In this document: positions 16,954 through 25,796 of the stretch, piece by piece
Layout of the letters: each line of letters opens with the position of its first letter
Position numbering within the stretch: the first letter of the stretch is position 1
From: Gordonia hongkongensis
GTDB taxonomy: Bacteria > Actinomycetota > Actinomycetes > Mycobacteriales > Mycobacteriaceae
NCBI RefSeq assembly: GCF_023078355.1
Contig: NZ_CP095552.1
Span: 4,588,001-4,652,000, forward strand
DNA: 64,000 nucleotides
Direction: 5' to 3'
Notes under the pieces: model-generated
The model's database searches: none
What the model was told of the DNA's origin: nothing
Seen by the model: only the letters and a program-made list of their open reading frames with translations
Translations under genes and position numbers: made by a program

Positions 16954-18093
16954 ATGAGCTCGCATCCCCGTCCGCTCGAAGGCCTCCGCGTCGTGGAGGT
17001 GTCGAGCTTCGTCGCCTCACCCCTGTGCGGCCTGACCCTGTCGCAGCTCGGCGCCGAGGTGATCCGGGTCGACCCAATCGGCGGGGCCGCCGACATCAAC
17101 CGCTGGCCGGTCACCGATGACGGCAACTCGATCTACTGGACCGGGCTCAACCGCGGCAAGAAGTCCGTCACCGTCGACTTCCGTGACCCCCAGGGACAGC
17201 GAATGATCCAGGATCTTGTCATCGACAGCGGGCCGGGCGGCGGAATCCTGGTCACCAACGCGGGCGGACGGTCGTGGATGAGTCACGAGACGCTGTCGGC
17301 GCGGCGCTCCGACGTCATCACCCTGGAACTGCTCGGCCGGACCGACGGCACTCCCGGAGTCGACTACACAGTCAACGCGGCACTCGGATTCCCGTCGATC
17401 ACCGGCCCCACCGACTACGCCGGCGTCGTCAATCACGTACTGCCGGCGTGGGATGTCGCGTGCGGCCTCTATGCCGCACTGGCGATCACGGCCGCCGTCC
17501 GGCGCCGCGACCAGAACGGGATGGGGGCGCAGATCACCCTGCCCCTGGAGGACACCGCTCTCGCCATCGCCGGGACGCTCGGCTATCTCACCGAACCGCA
17601 GCTGAGTGGCGACACCCGACCGGCCACCGGGAACGACGTATACGGCACCTACGGAACCGATTTCGTCACCGCGGATGACTCTCGCTTCATGCTCGTCGCC
17701 CTGACCCCGCGGCATTTCCGCGGGCTGGTCGAGATGACCGGGACCGGCGAGGCGGTCGCGGCCGTCGAACGGGCGCTGGGAGCGGACTTCGTCAGGGAGG
17801 ACGACCGGTACATTCACCGCGGTGTCCTCACACCGCTGTTCGCGGCGTGGTTCGCGCGACACACGTCTGTCGAGGTCGAGGCCGCGCTGGCGCAGACCTC
17901 CGTGCTCTGGGAGCGTTACCGGACTTTTGACGAGGTCGTCGAATCAGGTGTTCTGCAGCGCAATCCGCTCTTCACCGAGCTGGAGCAGCCCGGCATCGGC
18001 ACCTACCTGGCCGCCGGCCTGCCGGCCATTTTCGACGGTGAGCACTACTTCGCCGGGCCGGCCCCGGACCTGGGCTCGTCGACGGGGTTCTGA
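16954..18093 (+). CDS. mct: 2-methylfumaryl-CoA (mesaconyl-CoA) isomerase homolog, CaiB family
   Basis: This 379-residue class III CoA-transferase matches Chloroflexus Mct closely in remembered segments: LRVVEVSSFVASPLCGLTLS, DPIGGAADINRWPVT, YWTGLNRGKKSVTVDFRDP, LLGRTDGTPGVDYTVN and GVVNHVLPAWDVACGLY. Mct moves CoA within mesaconate from C1 to C4. The aspartate of VDYTVN is in the region of the catalytic Asp. It is shorter at the C-terminus than Chloroflexus Mct. Start ATG has AGGAG upstream. It ends the citE-hydratase-mct operon and is followed by a large inverted repeat. A generic CaiB transferase is the alternative, but the DPIGG/NRWPV and NHVLPAWD motifs favour Mct. Confidence 0.82.
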   Translation: MSSHPRPLEGLRVVEVSSFVASPLCGLTLSQLGAEVIRVDPIGGAADINRWPVTDDGNSIYWTGLNRGKKSVTVDFRDPQGQRMIQDLVIDSGPGGGILVTNAGGRSWMSHETLSARRSDVITLELLGRTDGTPGVDYTVNAALGFPSITGPTDYAGVVNHVLPAWDVACGLYAALAITAAVRRRDQNGMGAQITLPLEDTALAIAGTLGYLTEPQLSGDTRPATGNDVYGTYGTDFVTADDSRFMLVALTPRHFRGLVEMTGTGEAVAAVERALGADFVREDDRYIHRGVLTPLFAAWFARHTSVEVEAALAQTSVLWERYRTFDEVVESGVLQRNPLFTELEQPGIGTYLAAGLPAIFDGEHYFAGPAPDLGSSTGF

Positions 18094-18117
18094 AGGTCGT
18101 TCACCTGTGACCCCTCC

Positions 18118-18228
18118 GCTCCCTGAGCTGAGGAGCGAGCTTGCGAGCGTCACGAAGGGTCTGGCGAGACACGTTACGGGACCCTTCGTGACGCGCCCTC
18201 CGCAAGCTCCGGGCGCTCCTCAGGGAGC
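18118..18228. repeat. Large inverted repeat, family A copy 1
   Basis: Left arm 18,118-18,161 (begins GCTCCCTGAG, ends CACGAAGGGTC) is largely complementary to right arm 18,179-18,228, around a loop of about 17 bases. A further relative of the unit end, with GCACCTCAGGGAGC, lies near 18,275-18,295. It is located between convergent mct and ectD and could fold in either transcript, so it may serve as a bidirectional terminator. A related copy occupies 59,161-59,307, again between convergent genes, and both share a flanking tract with GAGAGAACGACCTGCCCCC (in reverse here). Confidence 0.8.
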
Positions 18229-18303
18229 AGGGGGCAGGTCGTTCTCTCGGGTTAAGGAGCAGGGCCGTGCCGCTCGCACCTCAGGGAGCAGGGGACGACG
18301 AAC

Positions 18304-19239
18304 TCACCTGTGCGCCAGATGATCCGGGCGTGGCTCGGTCCCGCCGAACGGCGCCTGGAGGGCGTTCGATTTCGCGTTGAAGACGACGAACAGATTGCTG
18401 CGCGGGAAGGGCGTGATGTTCCCGCCGGACGCGTGCATGCAGTTCGAGTCGAAATACAGTGCGGACCCGGCGGGGCCGGTGATCGTGTCGATGCCCAGTT
18501 CGTCGGCGAGGCTCGCGACATCCTCCTCCTCCGGTGTCCCGAATGGCGGCCGATACGACGTCAGCGATTCCCGGTGGTAGTCATCAGGTGTCTCGCCCAC
18601 GCAGCTGACGAACCGGCGGTGTGATCCCGGGATGATCATCAGCGGACCGTTGGTGGTGTGGTTCGGCGTCAAGGCCAGCGAGACGCTCAGCGCACGTGGG
18701 GCGGGCATGCCGTCCTCGGCGTGCCACGTCTCGAAGTCCGAGTGCCAGTAGAACGGACCGCCCGCGAACCCGGGTTTCAGGTTGATGCGGCTCTGGTGGA
18801 TCGTGACGTCGTCGTCGAGGATCTGCCGGGCCACCCCGGCAATCGTTTCACGCGAACATATCTCGGCGATGACGTCACTGAGCTGATGCACCGCGAACAG
18901 CGATCGCACCTGCCCGCTCGATGATTCGCGGATCACCCGATCGTCGTCGCCGAGCCGCTCGGTGATGGACTCCACCTCGCGTAGGCAGTCGGCGATGTCG
19001 GCGTCCGAGAGAATGTTTGTCTCCGTGTGGTATCCGCGATCGGCATAGTGCCGGAGTTCGGGCGCGGACAGCGGGCCCGGGTTTCCCATGCTCCCCCACA
19101 CGGTGTTGTGTGGGCGCGGTTCGATCTGGCTGCGCTGCGCGAGCCGGGTGCGGTAGACGTCGACGGGTGTGCTCGTCGACTGCGCGCCGGGCGAGACATC
19201 GGCGGCTTCTGGAGTTCTGGCTGCTGTGTGAGTTACCAC
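18304..19239 (-). CDS. ectD: Ectoine hydroxylase (phytanoyl-CoA dioxygenase family)
   Basis: EctD converts ectoine to 5-hydroxyectoine with Fe(II), O2 and 2-oxoglutarate. The 311-residue product carries the EctD signature SRINLKPGFAGGPFYWHSDF followed by ETWHAEDGMP, which includes the His-x-Asp iron ligands, and a distal histidine in NCMHASGGN. The N-terminal DVYRTRLAQRSQIEPRPHNT also fits. GTG 19,239 was picked because AAAGGA precedes it at a workable distance and the length then matches the family (about 300); an ATG at 19,263 is the alternative. No ectABC genes are adjacent, so ectoine synthesis must be encoded elsewhere or ectoine imported. Confidence 0.9.
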   Translation of the reverse strand: MVTHTAARTPEAADVSPGAQSTSTPVDVYRTRLAQRSQIEPRPHNTVWGSMGNPGPLSAPELRHYADRGYHTETNILSDADIADCLREVESITERLGDDDRVIRESSSGQVRSLFAVHQLSDVIAEICSRETIAGVARQILDDDVTIHQSRINLKPGFAGGPFYWHSDFETWHAEDGMPAPRALSVSLALTPNHTTNGPLMIIPGSHRRFVSCVGETPDDYHRESLTSYRPPFGTPEEEDVASLADELGIDTITGPAGSALYFDSNCMHASGGNITPFPRSNLFVVFNAKSNALQAPFGGTEPRPDHLAHR

Positions 19240-19474
19240 GATCGCAACGATCCTTTCCCTCATCCGGCGGGCCGCTCGCGGAGCAGTTCTGCCCCGGCGG
19301 CAGGCAAGGTGATTGTGTTGTGCGCGACCGTCGCACGACGACGCGTCGCGAGGTACGGCGTCCGCGGCGCGGAGTTCTGCACGCCCTTCGGGAAACGGCC
19401 GTATATGTGCACCCTGCCAGGGACGACAAACCCCCGCAACCATGCTGGTATGCGCCGCGGAGAAAGTCCTCGAC

Positions 19475-20824
19475 TCAACCGAGCCGGGCGAACTCCAGGA
19501 TGATGTCGACGGCCCGCGCCGCGCTCTGACACGCGCCCTCCATCGTCGTGGTCCAGTCGGTGCGGGTCCAGTCACCGGCGAGGGCGAGGCCGTCGACCTC
19601 GGTGCGCTGGTCTGGGCGGAGGCCGGCGGTCCCGGGTCGTTGCGCGAAGGTCGATTTCGGCATCCGGACCACGTGGCTGTGGACCACCTGCGCGTTCGCC
19701 GCCTGCGGGAAGTAGCGGCGCAGCATGTCCATCTGGATCTCGGTGATCTCGGCGTTCGTCTTCGAGATCAGATCGTAGGACGCCGACACCGTCGTCGAGT
19801 AGAAGTAGTTGTCGCGTGGTTCGCGCCCGTGCATGCGCTGGCGGTCCCAGACCTGTTCGAGCACTCCCTCACCGCCGTAGAGGATCTCGCCCCAGTCGGT
19901 CATCCCGATCGAGCGGTCGAGATAGAGGTTCACACTGACGATGGGCACCGGGGTCAGGTTCTCGACGGCGCGATAGATCCGCTCGTGCCCGGGCACCTGG
20001 TCGAGCAGACCCTTCACGCTCCACACCGGTACCGCGCAGATGACGGCATCGGCTGCGATCTTCTCGCCGTCGGCCAGCGTCACCCCGCTCACCGTCCCGT
20101 CGGTGACGTCGATCGACGAGACCACCGCCCGGTGTCGGACCTCCACACCGGCGTCGGCGAAGCGCTTCTCGGCGCCGTCGATGAACAACGTGTCGAGATC
20201 GACGGTGGGATACCCGATCGAGATCGGCGTACGCGTCTCGCGCGCCCGGCGGGCTCCCGTGACGAGCAGATCGGCCGGGACCTTGGCCGAGGAGATGTCG
20301 GGCTTGTCGCCGGTGAGGCCGATGACGATGCCGTCCCACAACGCATCCCGGGCCGACTGCGGCAGTCCGATGCGACGGAACCACTCGTCGGCGGTGACCT
20401 CGTCGAGCCAGTCGGGTTGCCGAAATGCCTGCCGTATCAACCTCATCTGCGCACGCGCCGTGCGCAACCGGTCGAGGCCGGTCACCCCGGGCAGGTCGCC
20501 GAGCGCGGCCCGCAGTCCGGGCAGGCCGGTGAACGCCGATCGGCGCGTCGCCCCACCGGGCATTCGCACCGTCATGTGACCCGGGAAGGCCACGTGCTCC
20601 CGCGTACCGACGCTGTCCAGATAGCGCATAAGGTGCTCGTACCCGCTGGCGAAGACGTGCTGCCCGTTGTCGGGCACGTCGTCGACGGCGTGCAGCGGCA
20701 TCGAGATGGTGCGTCCGCCGAGTGAACCCCGCCGTTCGAGCAGGGTGACGCGTTGCCCCGCCTCCGACAGCCAGACCGCCGACGCCAGTCCGGCCAGTCC
20801 CCCACCCACGACCACACAATGCAT
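19475..20824 (-). CDS. FAD-dependent oxidoreductase, HpnE-like (hydroxysqualene dehydroxylase family)
   Basis: This 449-residue flavoprotein starts with a dinucleotide fold CVVVGGGLAGLASAVWLSEA and LLERRGSLGGRTIS, and ends with the second FAD motif LALAGDWTRTDWTTTMEGAC. The phrase DNGQHVFASGYEHLMRYLDS is typical of squalene-associated desaturases (HpnE), which reduce hydroxysqualene to squalene; relatives are phytoene desaturases. No squalene or carotene synthase genes are beside it, so the substrate is inferred. No clear ribosome site precedes its ATG. The upstream gene on the same strand is an MFS carrier 74 bases away. Confidence 0.75.
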   Translation of the reverse strand: MHCVVVGGGLAGLASAVWLSEAGQRVTLLERRGSLGGRTISMPLHAVDDVPDNGQHVFASGYEHLMRYLDSVGTREHVAFPGHMTVRMPGGATRRSAFTGLPGLRAALGDLPGVTGLDRLRTARAQMRLIRQAFRQPDWLDEVTADEWFRRIGLPQSARDALWDGIVIGLTGDKPDISSAKVPADLLVTGARRARETRTPISIGYPTVDLDTLFIDGAEKRFADAGVEVRHRAVVSSIDVTDGTVSGVTLADGEKIAADAVICAVPVWSVKGLLDQVPGHERIYRAVENLTPVPIVSVNLYLDRSIGMTDWGEILYGGEGVLEQVWDRQRMHGREPRDNYFYSTTVSASYDLISKTNAEITEIQMDMLRRYFPQAANAQVVHSHVVRMPKSTFAQRPGTAGLRPDQRTEVDGLALAGDWTRTDWTTTMEGACQSAARAVDIILEFARLG

Positions 20825-20898
20825 GGCGACAGATTAGCGGTCAGGGCTGACCGATACCGACTGTGCGACGAATTGTCCGGGTCCCGGCGCAGACCTCG

Positions 20899-22085
20899 TC
20901 AACCGGTCATCTTGACGTCCTTGGCGGCGCCGAGGACGGAGAGCGCCTGGGGCACCAGCACGAGACCGAGCACCGCCATGGCCAGAGTCCACGAGCCGGT
21001 GACGTCATGGATGGCGCCGATGATGATCGGGCCGGCCGCCGCCGCCAGGTAGCCGACGCACTGCGCCATCCCGGACACCTGGCCCGTCTGTTCGATCCCG
21101 AGCTGCGCAGCACCATGAAGAGAAGGGCCAGACTGATCGACGAACCGGGCCCGACCATCACACAGGCCGCCCAGAATCCCGGCCAGACATCAGTGCTCAG
21201 CAGACCCACGAAGCCGACGGCGCAGACCGCGATCACCGACAGGGTCACCACCCGCTGACCGGCGAAGCGGCCGGCGACGATCGGCGCGACCAGCGACATG
21301 ATCAGGGCGACCACCTGCGCCGACGCCAGGACCGCACCCGCCCGCAACGGCGACATGCCGGCGTCGACGAGGTACTGCGGCAGCCAGGCCACGAACGTGT
21401 AGAAGATCAGCGACTGCGTGCCCATGAAGACCGTGATCGCCCACGCGATCGGGTTCGTCAGCAACGACGATGTCGGCGCCGCCGAGGTCACCCGGTGAAC
21501 CAGCGGCAGCTGCGGAATCCAGACGACCACGGCGACCAGCGCGAGCAGCGACCACGCGGCCAACGCCAGCCGCCAGTCCCCGCCGAGTGCGTCGTTGATC
21601 GGCACGCTCACCCCGGACGCGACCGCCGCCCCGCCGGAGAGAGTCATCGAATAGAGGCCGGTCATGAGCCCGGAGCGGTGCGCGAAGTCGCGTTTGATCA
21701 GCGCCGGGAGCACGACGTTGCAGGTGCCGATGGCGGCGCCGATGACCGCCGAACCCCCGAACAGGGCGGCCGGCGACGGGATGAGCCGGACGAGGATGCC
21801 GACGATCAAGACGAGCAGGGCCCCGAAGATGACCCGTTCGATGCCGAACCGGTTGGCCAGACGGGGAGCCACCGGCGCCGAGATCCCGAAGAACAGCACC
21901 GGCAGCGCGGTCAGCAGACCGGCGACGGCGCTGCTGAAGCCGGCGTCGTCGGAGATCACCCCGATGAGCGGTCCGACGGCCACCACGGCCGGTCGCAGGT
22001 TCGCGGCGACCAACATCACTCCGACCGCGGTGACGATGACCCCGACGGCGGACTTCTCGCGCGTGGACAGCGCCTGCGCACTCAT
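20899..22085 (-). pseudogene. MFS transporter, CynX/NimT-like, frameshifted near the C-terminus
   Basis: The reading frame encodes a multi-span carrier (ANLRPAVVAVGPLIGVISDD, GIGTCNVVLP-type segments, FYTFVAWLPQYLVDAGM). After FMVLRS near 21,105 it turns into Arg/Ser-rich non-membrane sequence. A neighbouring frame continues sensibly: GIEQTGQVSGMAQCVGYLAA, AAGPIIIGAIHDVTGSWTLA and a final KDVKMTG stopping at 20,899. One missing base at about 21,098-21,108 explains this. ATG 22,085 overlaps the FadR-type regulator's stop (ATGA), so the two are coupled and the regulator probably controls the carrier. Related carriers export or import small anions or drugs; substrate unknown. Confidence 0.8.
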
Positions 22086-22756
22086 CCCCACACCTCGGTG
22101 GAGTCGACGTAGGCGTACACCGCCGCGCGCGCTGCGTCGGCGTCGCCGCGCTCGATCGCGTCGACGACATCTCGATGACCGCGCGGGTGCGACTGCTCGG
22201 CCAGCGGACGTCGCAAGACCGACGGATGAGTACGGGCGATCGCCTCGGCGATTCCGTCGTACATCGCGATGAGCAGCGCGTTGCGGGACGCGACGACGAG
22301 CTCGGCGTGGAATGCGATGTCCGCCTCGGTGTATCGATCCAGGTCACCGTCGGCCATCGCGTCCTCGGTGCGCGCCAGCAACAGGCGGAGACGTTCGACG
22401 TCGGCGGCGTCGCCCCGGGCGGCCGCACCGGCCGAGGCCTCGCTCTCGAGAGCACGTCGCACTTCGAGCAGATCCCGGAGCTCCGACGGCGCGGAGGTCC
22501 GCGCGATCGCACCGGCGAGTGGGCTCCGGCCGCGCACATACGTGCCGTCGCCCCGCCGGGGCTCGAGCATGCCGGCGTGTTCCAGGGCCCGGGCGGCCTC
22601 CCGGATCGTGTTGCGGCCGACGCCGAACTGCGCCACGAGCTCGGGCTCGGCGGGGATCCGTTCGCCCAGGGGCCAGGTGCCGTCCGCGATCAACTCCTGC
22701 ATGCGCTGCACGACGAGCTCGCTCGTCCGGCGAGGTGGGGTGATCTGTCCGGACAC
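22082..22756 (-). CDS. GntR-family regulator, FadR/FCD subfamily
   Basis: The 224-residue protein has a winged helix (LVVQRMQELIADGTWPLGER, VGRNTIREAARALEHAGML) and an all-helical FCD domain with metal-ligand-type residues (DIAFHAELVVAS, HRDVVDAIERGD). FCD domains bind small carboxylates. Its stop overlaps the start of the MFS gene by four bases. The pair probably forms an autoregulated operon in which the regulator senses the transported compound. No operator was identified in the short upstream region. Confidence 0.85.
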   Translation of the reverse strand: MSGQITPPRRTSELVVQRMQELIADGTWPLGERIPAEPELVAQFGVGRNTIREAARALEHAGMLEPRRGDGTYVRGRSPLAGAIARTSAPSELRDLLEVRRALESEASAGAAARGDAADVERLRLLLARTEDAMADGDLDRYTEADIAFHAELVVASRNALLIAMYDGIAEAIARTHPSVLRRPLAEQSHPRGHRDVVDAIERGDADAARAAVYAYVDSTEVWG

Positions 22757-22822
22757 GCAAACAACCTAACATCCCATGTTTCAGTCCCGGTCGGTGCCGC
22801 ACGGTCTCCCCCGCCCGTAGCC

Positions 22823-23472
22823 TCAGCCGGTGGCCGCCCGTTCCAGCGCTCCGGTCAGGTCGTCGACGGTGGTCGGCACCAAGCGCTGGTCGTCGAGAAA
22901 GAACGTAGGGGTGCCCTGTACGCCCAGGGCCAACCCATCGGCGACATCGGCACGAATCCGCTCCAGCGTGGCGGGACTGTCGTACGCGGCGTCGAAGGCC
23001 GTCATGTCCAGCCCGAGATCGATCGCGAAACCACGGAACACGTCGTCGGCGGGAGCCCGCTGCTCCCCCATCGGGCCTGGGTGGTGAACATGCGCTGGTA
23101 CATCTGCTCGAATCGGCCCTGCTGTGCAGCCGCTTCGACGGCGCGGGCCGCGCGCTCGGCGTTGAGATGCCCGGGCATCGGGAAGTAGCGGACCACGAAG
23201 GTGATCCGGTCGCCGTAGGTGCGCCGGAGATCTTCGATGATCGGGTAGACCGCGCCACAGGCCTCACACTCGAAGTCGAGGAACTCGACAAAACGCGCCC
23301 GCTCACGTTCCGGCGACGTTAGGCGGTGGCTGTCCAGGCGCACCACGAGATCGGCCGCGACGGCGGTGTCCGCCGGGGCAGGCGCGGGTTCGCGGTCGAT
23401 GAGTACCGCGACACCGAGGACGACGACGACGGCCGCGAGGGCCGTCCATGCGATCTTGGTCGGTCTGCTCAC
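22823..23472 (-). pseudogene. DsbA-like membrane-anchored thioredoxin-fold protein, frameshifted
   Basis: From GTG 23,472 (AGGG five bases upstream) the frame gives one membrane segment (AWTALAAVVVVLGVAVLI), then DsbA_2-type sequence with the redox pair in DFECEACGAVYPIIEDLR. After FTTQARWG homology moves to another frame at 23,071: EQRAPADDVFRGFAIDLGLD, GVQGTPTFFLDDQRLVP, stopping at 22,823. The jump falls on a run of five C (five G in the gene) at 23,065-23,069, and six would restore about 217 residues. The cis-proline loop GTPTFF is intact. If real, the gene is broken in the middle of the fold; a homopolymer error is at least as likely. Confidence 0.78.
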
Positions 23473-23575
23473 TCCTGCCCTGCCCACCCGCACACCGTAG
23501 GGGTGACAGAGCCGAAAACGGACATCCGCCTGCTCGATCGCTGACGCAGACACCCATTCGGTGCTTAGATGAGCC

Positions 23576-24862
23576 ATGTCGTTCGGGGTGCGCACGAGTT
23601 GGCTGCGCGTGGGTGTCATCGGTGTGGTTGTCGGCGTGCTGCTCGGCGTGTTCGCGGGCACGCCCCCCGCCCAGGCCGCACCCGGGCCGGGCTCGCCACT
23701 GCCGTCGGCCGACCCGTTCTACCGTTACAACGCCTCACTGTCGGGCGTGGCTCCCGGAGCGGTGCTCCGCAGCCGTCCCATGCGGTTCCAGACGCCCACG
23801 ATGTCCACCCCGATCACCGGCTCCCAGGTGCTCTATCGCACCACCGACCAGTTCGGCGGGAGCGTGGTGACGGTCGCGACCGTGCTACGACCGCTGATCC
23901 CGGGCCCGACGCGCCTGGTCTCGTACCACATGGCCTACGACGCGCTCGGGTCTCAGTGCGATCCGTCGTACACGCTCAGCGGGGGTTACACCAACGGCAC
24001 CGCAACCGCCGAACAAGGCGTCATCGCAGGCTATCTCGCCGCTGGGTACACCGTCGTGGTCCCGGACTACGAGGGCGAGAAGCTGCAGTGGACCATCGGC
24101 CGGCAGTCGGGCTATGCCGCACTCGACGGCGTCCGCGCCGCACAGTCGTTCCTGCGGCTGCCGCGGTCGACCCCGGTCGGCCTCGTCGGATATTCCGGCG
24201 GGTCCATCCCCACGCAGTTCGGCGCCGAGGTCGCGCCGCGCTACGCGCCCGAACTGAACATCGTCGGCGCCGCCGCGGGCGGATTGCCGGTGGACCTCGC
24301 GCACAACCTGCCCTACATCAACGGAAGTGCGAAGTGGGCGGGTGTCATCCCGGCGCTCGTGGTCGCCTACCAGCGGACCTACCGGCTCGACACCTCGACG
24401 TTCCTCTCGACCCGCGGCCGACAGGTCGCCCAGGACGTCAGCGACGAGTGCATCTCGGAGTTCGCGTCTAAGTATCCGGGACTCACCAGCGCGGACATGG
24501 TCAGGCCGCCGTACGCCGGCCTGCTCGACGTGCCGCAGGTGGTGCGGGCGATCAACGACAACATCATGGGACGGTCGGGCACCCCGTCGACGAGGATGCT
24601 TCTCGCGGTGGGTCACTACAACGCGATCGGGGACACCCTGATGATCACCGGTGACGTGATCGGCCTCGCGAACGAGTACTGCTCACGCGGCGTGGACATC
24701 ACCTACCGGCAGCTCAACGGCCTGACCCATCAGGAGGCGTTCCTCCCGTTCGAACCGCTGGCACTGCAGTACCTCACCGAGCGGTTCGCGGGTGCCCCGA
24801 CACAGAGCAACTGCGGTTCGCTGCCGCGCGGGAACAGCCTGGCGCCGCTGCCGGTGCCCTGA
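23576..24862 (+). CDS. Secreted lipase/esterase, LIP family
   Basis: This 428-residue alpha/beta hydrolase begins with a Sec signal (hydrophobic VGVIGVVVGVLLGVFAG, cleavage expected after PAQA). The mature part shows YHMAYDALGSQCDPSYTLSG, DYEGEKLQWTIGRQSGYAAL and the nucleophile elbow GYSGGS near residue 205. The late histidine is probably in LTHQEAF. These fit the PF03583 secretory lipases common in mycolic-acid bacteria, which attack triacylglycerols and other esters outside the cell. It is divergent from the DsbA-like gene, which is compatible with disulfide help for its paired cysteines, though that link is speculative. Confidence 0.85.
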   Translation: MSFGVRTSWLRVGVIGVVVGVLLGVFAGTPPAQAAPGPGSPLPSADPFYRYNASLSGVAPGAVLRSRPMRFQTPTMSTPITGSQVLYRTTDQFGGSVVTVATVLRPLIPGPTRLVSYHMAYDALGSQCDPSYTLSGGYTNGTATAEQGVIAGYLAAGYTVVVPDYEGEKLQWTIGRQSGYAALDGVRAAQSFLRLPRSTPVGLVGYSGGSIPTQFGAEVAPRYAPELNIVGAAAGGLPVDLAHNLPYINGSAKWAGVIPALVVAYQRTYRLDTSTFLSTRGRQVAQDVSDECISEFASKYPGLTSADMVRPPYAGLLDVPQVVRAINDNIMGRSGTPSTRMLLAVGHYNAIGDTLMITGDVIGLANEYCSRGVDITYRQLNGLTHQEAFLPFEPLALQYLTERFAGAPTQSNCGSLPRGNSLAPLPVP

Positions 24863-24871
24863 CCAGGCGGC

Positions 24872-25732
24872 CTACCCCGGCAGCGTCTCGCCGCCGATCG
24901 GGGCCAGCACCTCGCCGGTGTAGTAGGACGAGAGCTGCTCGGCCGCGAAGAACACGTACGACGGTGCGATCTCGTCGGGCTGGGCCGCCCGTCCCATCGG
25001 CGCCTGGGTGCCGAAGTCCTTGACCGCCTCGGCCGGCATCGTCGCCGGGATCAGCGGCGTCCAGACCGGGCCCGGCGCGACGCAGTTCACGCGGATCTTC
25101 CGTTCCATCAGCGCCTGCGCCAGCGAGTAGGTCAGGGCCAGCACCGCGCCCTTGGTGGCCGAATAGTCGATGAGGCTGTCGTTGCCACGCAGACCGTTGA
25201 TCGACGACGTGTTGATGATGACGCCGCCGCCGGTCAGGTGCGGCACCGCCGCTCGCGTGGTGTGGAAGAAGCTGTCGATGTTGACGTCGAAGGTGCGCCG
25301 CCACTGCTCCGGCGTCAGCTCCAGGAAGTCGTCCACGATCTCCTGGTAGGCGACGTTGTTCACCAGAATGTCCAATGCGCCGAGTTCGTCGACGGTCCGC
25401 TTCACGATGTCGGCGCAGTGCGCCGGGTCGGCGAGGTCGCCGCGGTACGCGCGGGCCTGCCGTCCTTCGGCCTCGATGAGCTCGACCGTGTGGCGGGCGT
25501 CGTTGTCTTCCTCCAGGTAGGCGATGGCGACATCGGCGCCCTCCTTGGCGAAGGCGACCGCGACCGCACGGCCGATACCCGAGTCGCCGCCCGTGATGAG
25601 GGCGGTCTTGCCGGCCAGCAGATCGCGGCCGCGATAGTCACGCATCTCGTCCCGGGGACGTTCGCCCATCTCGTCGGTCTCACCGGGGTAGGAGATCGTC
25701 TTCGGTTCGTGCTCGGGGTTCTGGTCGCTCAT
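24872..25732 (-). CDS. Short-chain dehydrogenase/reductase, YghA-like
   Basis: The 286-residue SDR has an N-terminal extension typical of YghA/YhdF proteins (PGETDEMGERPRDEMRDYRG), then cofactor motif TGGDSGIGRAVA, NNVAYQE (the NNAG position), catalytic Ser in NTSSINGLRG and YSATKGAVLAL with the Tyr and Lys, and VAPGPVWTPLIP. Start ATG 25,732 lacks a strong ribosome site. Members are NADP-dependent aldehyde or alcohol oxidoreductases often linked to stress; the substrate is unknown. It converges on the lipase gene with ten bases between. A DUF5709 gene lies upstream on the same strand. Confidence 0.85.
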   Translation of the reverse strand: MSDQNPEHEPKTISYPGETDEMGERPRDEMRDYRGRDLLAGKTALITGGDSGIGRAVAVAFAKEGADVAIAYLEEDNDARHTVELIEAEGRQARAYRGDLADPAHCADIVKRTVDELGALDILVNNVAYQEIVDDFLELTPEQWRRTFDVNIDSFFHTTRAAVPHLTGGGVIINTSSINGLRGNDSLIDYSATKGAVLALTYSLAQALMERKIRVNCVAPGPVWTPLIPATMPAEAVKDFGTQAPMGRAAQPDEIAPSYVFFAAEQLSSYYTGEVLAPIGGETLPG

Positions 25733-25796
25733 GATCGAGATGGTGCCCGCTGAGAAGCGTGCGGAAACATCGGCGCGGACCGGGGCGCGGACGTCG

